A stretch of 64,000 nucleotides of DNA from Neorickettsia risticii str. Illinois. GTDB taxonomy: Bacteria > Pseudomonadota > Alphaproteobacteria > Rickettsiales > Anaplasmataceae. Shown one piece after another: positions 9,556-18,377 of the stretch (positions within the stretch are counted from its first letter, which is position 1; each line of letters starts with the position of its first letter). Made by a program: the position numbers and the translations under genes. A model generated the notes under the pieces. It saw nothing but the letters and a program-made list of their open reading frames with translations, had not been told where the DNA came from and did no database searches. Location: the NCBI RefSeq assembly GCF_000022525.1, contig NC_013009.1, positions 496,001 to 560,000 on the forward strand, read 5' to 3'.

Positions 9556-10803
9556 CTACTTGATAAAATCAGCACCGAACCTGCTTCTCAAGACTTCTGG
9601 AACTTCAATAGAACCATCATGCATCTGATAATTCTCCAAAATTGCAACAATAGTTCTACCAATAGCAAGAGAGCTCGCATTCAGTGTATGCAAAAAGCCC
9701 TTTTTTTTCTTGAATTTATACTTGATCGCTAATCTTCTAGATTGAAAATCCCCACAGTTGGAACAACTAGAAATCTCTCTGTAACAGCATTGAGATGGAA
9801 TCCAAACCTCTATATCATATGTTTTTTTTGAACAGAAGCCAATATCACCCGAACATAAATTAACAACTCGGTATGGTAGCTTCAGCTTCTGTAATAAACC
9901 TTCAGCTATGCACAACATTCGCTCGAGTTCCTCATCCGATTTTTCCGGCTCCGTTATCGACAAAAGCTCGACCTTGCCAAACTGATGTTGCCGTATTATA
10001 CCTTTAGTATCCTTACCACTGCTCCCTGCCTCAGAACGGAAACATTCACTGTAGGATGTCATCCTAAGTGGTAGTTCAGCCTCCCCAAAAAAATTATCAG
10101 ACACAAAGTTTAGCAGAGTAACTTCACTTGTGGGAACCAAGCGCATTCCGCCATCCACCCTAAATGACTCTTGGGAAAACTTCGGTAACTGCCCGGCTTT
10201 ATACATAGCATCTTCTTTTACCAGGTATGGTAGAAAATATTCACGGTGACCATGCTCTGTATTGTGATCAAGCATGAAATCTTTGAGCACTCTAAACAGC
10301 CTCGCCCCCTTGCCAATGAATCCCGAAAATCTCGCCCCTGAAACCTTAGCAACATTTAAAAAATCCAATATACCCAGAGCAACACCAAGTTCATCATGGG
10401 CTTTGGGTTCAAAACCAAAATCCCTAACCACACCCCATGACTTTACTACAACGTTAGATCTATCATTTTCACCTATTGGGACATCTTCAGCTAAAATGTT
10501 AGGTAAATCTAACATCATCAACTCAAGCTGCTCACAAATTTTTTGGAGATCCTCCTTAACTCTTAGAATTTCCTTATCTATCACTTTGGCTTTTTCAAAA
10601 AGCTCACCTTTGCCCTCCTGAATAACCTGAAAAGATTTGGTCAATTCGTTTTTGCTCGCTTGGAGATTATTGAGTGAAGTTACACAACTTTTTCGTTCTT
10701 CATACAGCGTAATTAGAGGTAGAGGATTAAAGCTTGCGCCCCGCCTCTTCATCATCTCAGTGAACACTTCTGGATTAGAGACTATATACTCGAGATCATT
10801 CAT
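9556..10803 (-). CDS. serS: Seryl-tRNA synthetase
   Basis: Class II synthetase charging tRNA-Ser. The 415 residues contain the N-terminal coiled-coil tRNA-binding arm (about residues 30-100, charged and leucine-rich), motif 2 at SYSECFRSEAGSSGKDTKGI, and motif 3 at SSLAIGRTIVAILENYQ near the C-terminus, together with LVPTSEVTLLN that forms part of the active site. The ATG at 10803 fits the family N-terminus. It is a single-gene unit. Confidence 0.97.
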   Translation of the reverse strand: MNDLEYIVSNPEVFTEMMKRRGASFNPLPLITLYEERKSCVTSLNNLQASKNELTKSFQVIQEGKGELFEKAKVIDKEILRVKEDLQKICEQLELMMLDLPNILAEDVPIGENDRSNVVVKSWGVVRDFGFEPKAHDELGVALGILDFLNVAKVSGARFSGFIGKGARLFRVLKDFMLDHNTEHGHREYFLPYLVKEDAMYKAGQLPKFSQESFRVDGGMRLVPTSEVTLLNFVSDNFFGEAELPLRMTSYSECFRSEAGSSGKDTKGIIRQHQFGKVELLSITEPEKSDEELERMLCIAEGLLQKLKLPYRVVNLCSGDIGFCSKKTYDIEVWIPSQCCYREISSCSNCGDFQSRRLAIKYKFKKKKGFLHTLNASSLAIGRTIVAILENYQMHDGSIEVPEVLRSRFGADFIK

Positions 10804-11032
10804 CGTTCATTTTGCCTGTGCGACTCAATGAAAATATACCGCCTAACGTAGTCAGTTTGTACTCTTAGGACATGATTCGCAGTAACACAACACCGAAGGA
10901 CTTCTTCTGACAACCTAGAAAACCTTAACAACCGCCAGGGAGGTTCAAATAAGATACCTAAGTGGCCAACTTTATGGGAAAGCAGCTTTTCTCATTAATT
11001 CTCTTATTTAGTCTCGTAAACTATGCTAGACG

Positions 11033-11950
11033 TTAGAGAAGTATTTCCCCTAAAATGTACCTCTCAGCATCCTGAGGTTGGTCAAAAACTTTAATTTTAT
11101 TAAACTTGTTTCTAAACCAGGTTAACTGCCTTTTGGCGTAATTACGAATGCTTCGCTGACCCATTGCGAGCATGCGCTCGAAGGTGATTTCATCTCTTAA
11201 ATATGAGGCTATCTCTCTAAAACCACATATGGTTGTCACCGCACGATTTCTAAAAGCCGCTTTATTTTCAACAACCGAGGCTACCTCATTTATCGCACCT
11301 GAATTCACTGCTTCGAGAAACCTCTCATTTATTTTTAAGTAAAGAGAGTCTCTATCCGATGGGATAATGGATACAACGTCAATGGAATCATACGGAATCT
11401 TGTATACGGAAGACTCGCGATACAACTCCTGAATCGTTTTACCAGTATACAGAAAGTATGCAACATCCCTCAGCATCTTATATGGATCGCACGAAAACTG
11501 AGATAAATCCTTACCTGCTTTACGAACAAAGCGATCAAGAAAACCAGAGGGACCAAGATTCTCAAGCTCCACAGAAAGCTCTCGCACCAGACAATCGGGC
11601 AAGGAAGGAAGAAGATTAATCCCATTTATCAGGGAATACACATACATTGGTGTCCCACCAACAATTAAAGGTATGCCTTTCTGCTCCCAGACACTTTGGA
11701 GACAAGCAGCACAATCACGCATCCAAGAAGCAACTGATGGAACAAATTCATCAAAAACCGACAAATACCCGTAGAGCATACCGCAAGAAGCCTGACTAGT
11801 CAAAATGGGCAACTCCCTATAAACCTGCTTTGAGTCGGCGTTAACAATCACAAGACTATCAGACACCTGACCGACCGCACACGCGACAGAAGTCTTCCCA
11901 GAAGAAGTAGGCCCTGTAAGAACAAGAACCCTCCGACTTGCATTGGGCAT
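11033..11950 (-). CDS. miaA: tRNA dimethylallyltransferase
   Basis: Adds an isopentenyl group to A37 of tRNAs reading UNN codons. The 305-aa protein has the P-loop LTGPTSSGKTS at residues 11-21, NADSKQVYRELPILT (the substrate-binding DSxQxY motif) and VGGTPMYVYSLING, all typical. The C-terminal KRQLTWFRNK is also characteristic of the family. It lies 13 nt downstream of a small unassigned gene on the same strand and the two probably share a transcript. Confidence 0.96.
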   Translation of the reverse strand: MPNASRRVLVLTGPTSSGKTSVACAVGQVSDSLVIVNADSKQVYRELPILTSQASCGMLYGYLSVFDEFVPSVASWMRDCAACLQSVWEQKGIPLIVGGTPMYVYSLINGINLLPSLPDCLVRELSVELENLGPSGFLDRFVRKAGKDLSQFSCDPYKMLRDVAYFLYTGKTIQELYRESSVYKIPYDSIDVVSIIPSDRDSLYLKINERFLEAVNSGAINEVASVVENKAAFRNRAVTTICGFREIASYLRDEITFERMLAMGQRSIRNYAKRQLTWFRNKFNKIKVFDQPQDAERYILGEILL

Positions 11951-11963
11951 GGCAAAGTGGCTC

Positions 11964-12272
11964 CTACTGCACCAGCTCCTCTTCTTTCTGGTGAATCTCT
12001 TCAGAGTCGCACTCTTCCTGCTGCGAATCTCCTTTACTCCTTCTCACACCACGCATCACACCAGTAGGAATCTTCTCAAAGGTTTGCGTCCTGCGATTCC
12101 AAAAATACTTCCTCATGATCAACTTAGATTCAAACAAAATAACCTGATCATTACTATCGATCAACATATCCTGATCCCCAAGAACAACAGCATTATAGTA
12201 CATCTCCTGCAACTTGTTCCTGAAAGCCTGCCTTATCGAATAATCCTCTTCGAATCCTACTTCTTCACTCAT
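11964..12272 (-). CDS. Small conserved-looking acidic protein, unassigned
   Basis: A 102-aa soluble protein directly upstream of miaA. The first 70 residues look folded (EDYSIRQAFRNKLQEMYYN, QDMLIDSNDQVILFE, MRKYFWNRRTQTFEKIP) and the last 25 are an acidic, Glu/Gln-rich tail. I do not recognise the family; proteins of this size and character are common in Rickettsiales. The ATG at 12272 has no rival start. The overlapping plus-strand frame is a shadow. Confidence 0.65.
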   Translation of the reverse strand: MSEEVGFEEDYSIRQAFRNKLQEMYYNAVVLGDQDMLIDSNDQVILFESKLIMRKYFWNRRTQTFEKIPTGVMRGVRRSKGDSQQEECDSEEIHQKEEELVQ

Positions 12273-12692
12273 ATTATTTCCACGATCAAATATTAAAACA
12301 CAAAGGGTATACTTTATTACAATAAAAGCATATTAACTCATGAATGTAAATATCTATTTAACTAGACTAATTTAATAATTAAAAAACAGCTTTTATTAGA
12401 AACACCAAGAACACCCAGAAGACACCGACAAACCAAAACTCACTCCCATAAATGCTAGAAATATGAGCGAAAGAGCAGAAGTCCGTACAGATCTTCGGTA
12501 ATACCTTAAATAACATAAGTTAATATTGAATAAACTAGAAATTCCCTTTATTCTAATAGAGAATGCTTTAGTATAGCAACTAACGCATCTCGGAAAAACT
12601 GCTGGACCCCTATCAAAAATAACTTATCCTTTTTTGACAGCTGGTCAACTATTTTACTTAAACAACTTAAATGCGTCATGTATAATCCATAG
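12273..12692. other. AT-rich intergenic region between divergent genes
   Basis: About 420 nt between the minus-strand small gene and ccmF. It should hold two divergent promoters. A TATAAT at 12681-12686 lies only 7 nt before the ccmF ATG at 12693. A block around 12551-12573 (ATTCTAATAGAGAATGC then TTTAGT) recurs upstream of ruvB at 16991. No coding sequence was seen. Confidence 0.45.
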
Positions 12693-14528
12693 ATGATACC
12701 ACCATCGTGCATATCGATGCTCACAACAATTCATTACTATCTTGGAACAACACTGCTTTTTCTCAGTCTATTCTCTAGTCTCATGAGAAAACCCGGGGCG
12801 TTGTTTTTCTTGAATTCGATCATTTTCATCATTCTTTTTCACGCACATCTATCAAATAATTTTCTCCTGCAAAGCGTATACTCAAGCTCTCACACAAACC
12901 TTCCATTTTATTACAAACTCGTAGCAAGCTGGACAACCCATGAGGGATCTATGATCCTATGGATCTGGTCACTTTCACTATATTTATTTATATTTTCAAG
13001 AAAATATAGAAACTCACAAATTTACCAAGGCGTTATAACAATACAATCTTACATTGCATCCATATTCCTATTGTTCACAATTTATTCGAGTAATCCGTTC
13101 AAACTCTTCATTCTTGCCCCCTCTGAAGGCACTGGGCTGAAACCGATTTTACAAGATACAGCTCTCATGATCCATCCACCAATTCTCTATCTTGGGTATG
13201 TGGGAACCTCAATCTGTTTTTCAATTGCAATAGCGATTTTACTAACGGGAAAATCTGGAAAAGAAGAGTTTAAGCTGTTGAACGTCTCTCTTCTACTCGC
13301 ATTTACCTTTTTGACACTCGGTATAGCACTTGGCGGATGGTGGTCATACAGGGAACTTGGATGGGGAGGGTTTTGGTCTTGGGACCCAGTGGAAAATATA
13401 TCATTATTCCCATGGTTACTTATGCTTGGTGCAATACACTCGTCATTTCTATCAATTAAAAAAGGGAAGTCTCAAGCTCTTTCCGTAGGACTTTCAATCC
13501 TCGGATTTGTCACAGCAACATTCGGTACCTTTATCACTAGAATGGGCATTACAGATTCTCTTCACACATTCAACACGAGCGCAGAAAGTGGAATGTACTT
13601 ATTGATGATAACCAGCCTATTATCAATAACCTCAGCAGTTATTTTCATTGCAAAATTCCGTATTCTCCGTAGCAGCGACATGAGCAGCAACACCGATACA
13701 GACTCAAGAGACTATCTAATGTCAGCACAGAGCATTTCGTGTCTTGGATTGTTTATAGTGTTATTTTTGGCAACACTTGCACCAAAGTTCTCTGAGATAC
13801 TTGGCTACGATTCCGTTTACATAATGCAATCTTTTTACAACACTGTTTCCGGAGAAGTTGCTGGAACCTTAGCGGTCTGTGTTTGCCTGTTTATTGTACT
13901 TAAAAGCAAGGAAAAGTGGATAAAATTCATCGTATTAACCCTGGCTGCGATAGCACTCTCATTAGGAAATTTCGTAAACATTCTTACTGCTTTTCTCTCG
14001 ATTTCGGGAATGATGACGATGCTCAGTCTCCTGGCCAAACATGTAAAAGACCTACAACAGGAGGGTAGCATAAAAGGGATCTTCTCAGCAAAAAGAAGTG
14101 CTTTCTTTCTGACACACTTTGGGTTTGGATTATTTCTTTACTCAGTGGCTGGATTTGCATCAAATTCATTGGAAAACAAACAATACTTTCAGGTAGGAGA
14201 GCAACTTACAGTAAAACAGCATGTTATAAAGCTCATAGATTGTAACAAAATCAACAACGATCTTTTTTCCGGTGTAAGGGCTGCTTTTACCATCGATGGA
14301 AAAGCCAAATTAGAACCAGAATTACGATTTTATAGGAATGAAAATGCTCTTAATGCAGAGTCAGACACCTTCCACTATCCGTTGAGTGATATACAGATCC
14401 TAATAACTGGTGTAGACGAAACCTTGGGACTCGCAGTAGAAATTTATTATAGAGACAAGATACAGCTAATCTGGCTGGGACTAGCGCTAATTATACTGGG
14501 GACGACACGCAAGTTACTCATTCGTTAA
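12693..14528 (+). CDS. ccmF: Heme lyase CcmF, cytochrome c maturation
   Basis: Polytopic membrane protein of system I cytochrome c biogenesis that ligates heme to apocytochrome c. The 611 residues include many hydrophobic helices, conserved HEGSMILW, and the tryptophan-rich WWD-type segment WWSYRELGWGGFWSWDPVEN at about residues 213-232, which binds heme on the periplasmic side. Family length is around 630-660, so it is slightly short. A TATAAT 7 nt before the ATG would make the message nearly leaderless; the next ATG at 12717 (MLTTIHYYLG) is an equally good start. Its end overlaps the convergent gene by 4 nt. Confidence 0.95.
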   Translation: MIPPSCISMLTTIHYYLGTTLLFLSLFSSLMRKPGALFFLNSIIFIILFHAHLSNNFLLQSVYSSSHTNLPFYYKLVASWTTHEGSMILWIWSLSLYLFIFSRKYRNSQIYQGVITIQSYIASIFLLFTIYSSNPFKLFILAPSEGTGLKPILQDTALMIHPPILYLGYVGTSICFSIAIAILLTGKSGKEEFKLLNVSLLLAFTFLTLGIALGGWWSYRELGWGGFWSWDPVENISLFPWLLMLGAIHSSFLSIKKGKSQALSVGLSILGFVTATFGTFITRMGITDSLHTFNTSAESGMYLLMITSLLSITSAVIFIAKFRILRSSDMSSNTDTDSRDYLMSAQSISCLGLFIVLFLATLAPKFSEILGYDSVYIMQSFYNTVSGEVAGTLAVCVCLFIVLKSKEKWIKFIVLTLAAIALSLGNFVNILTAFLSISGMMTMLSLLAKHVKDLQQEGSIKGIFSAKRSAFFLTHFGFGLFLYSVAGFASNSLENKQYFQVGEQLTVKQHVIKLIDCNKINNDLFSGVRAAFTIDGKAKLEPELRFYRNENALNAESDTFHYPLSDIQILITGVDETLGLAVEIYYRDKIQLIWLGLALIILGTTRKLLIR

Positions 14529-15517
14529 TCCGGGATTGATTGCACTCCAAGCGTTTCCGTACAATCACCCTTCTCAATAGCACGCTTCACATCACCGCTT
14601 TCCATCTCAAAACGAGTTTCTACGTTTATATATTCGATAACAGCGGAAATGGCTTTAAAAACACCCAGACAAAGAACAAGGACAACGCAAACCGCTTTAA
14701 TAGTAAACCCAAGAGGAAAGGTACCATGGGAATCTTTATCTATCTCGATTACAGCATTGCTTTCCATGCCTTGAAGTACTTTAGCAACTGTGGCACAGAT
14801 CCCTATACAAAGGGAAAATAGAGGAAGCGAGATATACGAAAATACACCGGCAGCTTTATGTTGCGACTTTTTATTCCCGGTAGTAATATCTTTACGGCGC
14901 CTTTCATCGGCCGCGATCACCCTTAAAACGGAAGCAGCAAGTAATATAGCTAGAGCGACAAGATCTATAAGGCATTGGGCACTAAAGGGCATTCCCCAGG
15001 ATTTATGTAGCCCTCTGAACCCATAGGGATGGAATATCTCAGCAATTGTAAGAACCTGGTTAACAAGGAAAACCGAGGTTGCAAGGATTTCCAATGCAGA
15101 ACTGCCATTAACAATTGAAGAAGTACTCTCAGCACAACGCTCTACTGCATAGAAAAGCTCTGTATCACTGATCTTTGCATCAGAGTTTTCTAGTAGTTTC
15201 CGTAACCGTGCCTTTTTACCGCTAATATACGCTGAAGATACAACACTCAGAACAAGTGATGTGAGCACCAATAAAAGCGCTGCGAACTCGACAAAGGTCC
15301 AGATTTTGCCCTTCAGTTCACTTCTAAACAAACCCCTCTGATTCAGTACTGATACAAACGAAACGAACACCAGAGAGGCTATGCTCTGAATAACAGCGGA
15401 AACCGCAACAACCGCTTCTGCTTTTTTTACCTTTGTGTATTGACTAAGCAATTCACTGGACTGAGTACTCTGAAGAAGCTTATATTTGCTCTTCTTTTTT
15501 CTATTATTACCAAACAT
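14525..15517 (-). CDS. Unassigned polytopic membrane protein
   Basis: A 330-aa protein with six likely membrane segments (for example AVSAVIQSIASLVFVSFVSV, FAALLLVLTSLVLSVVSSAY, LIDLVALAILLAASVLRVIA, YISLPLFSLCIGICATVA and IKAVCVVLVLCLGVFKAISA), a basic start (MFGNNRKKKSKYK) and charged connecting loops. I do not recognise the family. The frame is open to 15634, but the ATG at 15517 has a GGAGG at 15524-15528 on the minus strand at ideal spacing and removes an unconvincing Cys-rich leader. It converges on ccmF with a 4-nt overlap. Confidence 0.65.
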   Translation of the reverse strand: MFGNNRKKKSKYKLLQSTQSSELLSQYTKVKKAEAVVAVSAVIQSIASLVFVSFVSVLNQRGLFRSELKGKIWTFVEFAALLLVLTSLVLSVVSSAYISGKKARLRKLLENSDAKISDTELFYAVERCAESTSSIVNGSSALEILATSVFLVNQVLTIAEIFHPYGFRGLHKSWGMPFSAQCLIDLVALAILLAASVLRVIAADERRRKDITTGNKKSQHKAAGVFSYISLPLFSLCIGICATVAKVLQGMESNAVIEIDKDSHGTFPLGFTIKAVCVVLVLCLGVFKAISAVIEYINVETRFEMESGDVKRAIEKGDCTETLGVQSIPD

Positions 15518-16249
15518 CAAAATCCTCCAACGAAAGGAAGGTAAATCAACTAACCATAAAACAGACGATAAAGGAAAGAGTGGACATCCCAGTCGAATTA
15601 TCACACAGCACAACAGACAGGGATTACTGTCCAAAAGGAGGATCCTTTAGTTCTCCAGTAAAAAAATCTAAAACTCGGGCACAGGTCCAGCTGTGAAAAG
15701 TGGGTGAAAAAGAACCTGCGGAGTTAAGCTAATTATAGCATATTTACGGTAAGAAAGAATCTTTAGGCTACCCATTTATGATCCTCTACTATATGGCAAT
15801 TTTTCTTTTGATCGGTAAAGTTGAAAAACCACTGGAATATAAATTGCAGATCTATTAACCCTGATTCTACACATAAGGATTAGACTTTCCATAATCTAAA
15901 AAACACTGCCTATGTCCTCCATGTCCTTGACGAAGATTTAATTTTATTCTCAAAGTATAAAAATATTATTCAATTACCATATGTTTTATACTATTATTTT
16001 CCAGAGCCAATTGCTAATGGCTTTATAATGGAACACCTGCTTTATCACTTGTCTTTTAACTTGTCTTTTATTGTGCGACCAAATAGAATCATCCATGTCC
16101 TGAGCGTTTAGATATAATCGGGCATCGTCTGCGCTGCGTGTGTCTTCAGCCAGAGAAAGCGCGTAAACACTCTTTGCGCTTAATCTGCCACTAGATTTAC
16201 TCTTTACAGTGTTACTTTACTTATTTTATCGCTAAAATCTTTTCTTCCA
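15518..16249. other. Long AT-rich intergenic region
   Basis: About 730 nt between the divergent membrane-protein gene and ruvA. It contains a perfect 12-bp tandem repeat (listed separately) and three copies of TGTCCT in the CCATGTCCT-like context near 15915, 15924 and 16096. There is no convincing open frame and no RNA gene I can name. Confidence 0.4.
16047..16070 (+). repeat. Perfect 12-bp tandem duplication
   Basis: ACTTGTCTTTTA occurs twice back to back, about 180 nt upstream of ruvA. A simple slippage product is the easy explanation; a role in ruvA expression is not shown. Confidence 0.8.
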
Positions 16250-16831
16250 ATGATAGGTAAACTCACAGGCACGGTAACAGACCTATGCCAAGAATCTCTT
16301 ATATTAGACGTAGGCGGAGTAGGATATAACGTATTTACAACACGTAGACTGATTGACAGTCTTCGTACTGGGCAAAATCTATCTTTGTACATAGAGCATT
16401 ATTTCTCCGAGAATATAAACAAACTTTACGGATTTGAATGCAAAAAATCGCAAGAAGTAGCGAGAATGCTGAGCAAAGTAAAGGGAATAAACTATAAGAT
16501 TGCTCTGAGTCTGCTAAATCATCTCGAACTAGGAGAGCTGATCCTAGCAATTCAAAATAAAGATGAATCTCGGTTAAAAATCAAAGGTATAGGAGAGAAG
16601 CTAGTAAAACGCATCATCACAGAAACGTATGAAGACTTCTTGAAGTTAGACTTACAACTTCCTGGAACTGTTTCTTCGACAAATATACATATAGTAAGTG
16701 AGGCCGTATCTGCACTAGTAAAGCTAGGTTTTCAACATAAACCCTCCCATAAAGTGGTTATGGAAATCATGACAAACCAACCTGCAATTGAAATAGCTGA
16801 ACTGATCACACTAGCACTCAAAATGCTGTAG
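16250..16831 (+). CDS. ruvA: Holliday junction branch migration subunit RuvA
   Basis: Junction-binding tetramer that loads the RuvB motor. The 193-aa protein begins MIGKLTGTV with LDVGGVGYNV of the N-terminal OB fold, then helix-hairpin-helix segments around VKGINYKIALSLLN and KIKGIGEKLVKRI, and a C-terminal three-helix domain (HIVSEAVSALVKLGF) that binds RuvB. Length and order are standard. ruvB follows on the same strand 311 nt later, a wider gap than in the usual ruvAB operon, so ruvB may have its own promoter. Confidence 0.95.
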   Translation: MIGKLTGTVTDLCQESLILDVGGVGYNVFTTRRLIDSLRTGQNLSLYIEHYFSENINKLYGFECKKSQEVARMLSKVKGINYKIALSLLNHLELGELILAIQNKDESRLKIKGIGEKLVKRIITETYEDFLKLDLQLPGTVSSTNIHIVSEAVSALVKLGFQHKPSHKVVMEIMTNQPAIEIAELITLALKML

Positions 16832-17073
16832 TCTTTAAATAATTGATAAGATATTAAAAGAGCGGAAAACATCTCTGCGACTTTAATGACATGACTAAAT
16901 ACAGTCCCGTTCGGTAAATTAGCAACACAGTTCCATTACAATGATCATTTCAGCAATAAAAAAGTACGGTAACTACTGATGAAAAACCCATTCTAATTGA
17001 AAATGCCTTAGTGAATTAGCTACATACGGTAATTCAGCTAAACACATCAGAAATTCAAGGAAAATAAGACTAT

Positions 17074-17095
17074 CATCACCACTATGTTGGTGATG
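17074..17095. promoter_or_regulatory. Hairpin upstream of ruvB
   Basis: CATCACCA, a 6-nt loop and TGGTGATG form a perfect 8-bp inverted repeat ending 47 nt before the ruvB GTG. It has no following T-run on the plus strand, so an operator or leader structure is as likely as a terminator. The 311-nt ruvA-ruvB gap otherwise holds only the ATTCTAAT-type block near 16991. Confidence 0.4.
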
Positions 17096-17142
17096 GAAAG
17101 TATAGTAAAGTTACGTTATCTTCTGGGCCCGACCAAGAGAAA

Positions 17143-18138
17143 GTGCGAGATAGTATATTTGAGCAAGAGGAGACTTTCCAGGACCTTTCACTTAGACCGA
17201 AATCTATTAAAAAGTTCGTTGGACAGAAGCGTGTCATAGAAAACTTGCAAGTTTTTATAGACTCCGCGCAAAAAAGGAATGACTCTCTCGATCATGTACT
17301 TTTCTGTGGTCCACCAGGCCTCGGAAAAACAACATTAGCACACATCATAAGTAACGAGCTTGAAAGTAGAATCCACACAACCGCTGGACCGCTTCTTTCA
17401 AAGGCCGGTGATATTGCAGCAATACTTACAAACCTGCACAAAAATGACATCCTTTTCATAGATGAAATACACAGGCTACCTTCAGCTGTAGAAGAAGTCC
17501 TCTATCCCGCTATGGAGGACTACCACCTTGATCTCATTGTCGGAGATGGACCAGCAGCAAAGAGTATTAGAATAAATCTAGCTAAATTCACACTAGTTGC
17601 AGCAACTACGCGCGTAGGGATGCTCTCCAATCCGCTCAGAGATAGATTTGGTATTACACTTAGGCTTGACTTTTATACTGTAAATGAACTACTTCAACTT
17701 CTTCAGCAAGCGGCAGAGAGGTTGTCTGTTAATATAGAAAATGGTGCCATGATAGAGCTCGCAAAACGCTCTAGAGGAACACCGAGAATCGCTCTCAGAT
17801 TACTTAAGAGGATGCGTGACTTCCTTGAAGTCAGCGATTTTGATGTCATCACTCCTGAATTTGCAGACCTAGCACTGAATAAGATGGAGGTAGACCAATT
17901 CGGTTTAGATAAGTTAGACTACACCTATATGCACTTCATAGCAGAAAATTATTCTGATAATCCAGTGGGTGTAAAAACTATTGCTGCCGCAATCTCGGAA
18001 AAAGAGGATTCGATAGAGGAGTTAATAGAACCATACTTGATAAAAATAGGCTTTCTGAATCGTACACAACGGGGTCGCCGCCTAACAAGAAAAGCATTAG
18101 ACTACTTATCAACAATTAGCCTAACAAGGCCGCCATGA
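17143..18138 (+). CDS. ruvB: Holliday junction branch migration ATPase RuvB
   Basis: Hexameric AAA+ motor of branch migration. The 331 residues contain Walker A GPPGLGKTTLA (about residues 57-67), Walker B LFIDEIHRL, the sensor 1 region LVAATTRVGMLS and arginine-finger context NPLRDRFG, then the winged-helix DNA-binding domain ending in FLNRTQRGRRLTRKA. Start is a GTG at 17143 with AAGAGA just upstream; this gives the usual short N-terminus before LRPKSIKKFVGQ. Confidence 0.97.
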   Translation: MRDSIFEQEETFQDLSLRPKSIKKFVGQKRVIENLQVFIDSAQKRNDSLDHVLFCGPPGLGKTTLAHIISNELESRIHTTAGPLLSKAGDIAAILTNLHKNDILFIDEIHRLPSAVEEVLYPAMEDYHLDLIVGDGPAAKSIRINLAKFTLVAATTRVGMLSNPLRDRFGITLRLDFYTVNELLQLLQQAAERLSVNIENGAMIELAKRSRGTPRIALRLLKRMRDFLEVSDFDVITPEFADLALNKMEVDQFGLDKLDYTYMHFIAENYSDNPVGVKTIAAAISEKEDSIEELIEPYLIKIGFLNRTQRGRRLTRKALDYLSTISLTRPP

Positions 18139-18377
18139 AAAAAGATTCTTTGTAAAGTGTAAACTTACATTTGCTTTTGTTCTGCAGGTGGGAATGATGC
18201 ATTCAGTGTTCTTCTTGGAAAAAGTCTGAGTAAGAGATATGCCTATTACCAAAATGAGTCCGCAAACCAAAGTAACGCATACCGAAGAGCTCGCACATGG
18301 GTAAGCTGCGTTTACAAGCTGGAGTAAGAGCAAACCCTCACCACGACCCCCCAGCTAGAAAACTGTCTTCACTTCTC

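Noticed and set aside
18121-18333. Minus-strand 70-codon frame between ruvB and sucA, with one hydrophobic stretch and a TTG start
   Set aside because: The start touches its only GAGG-like site, the frame runs into ruvB, and no family is recognisable; chance is more likely.
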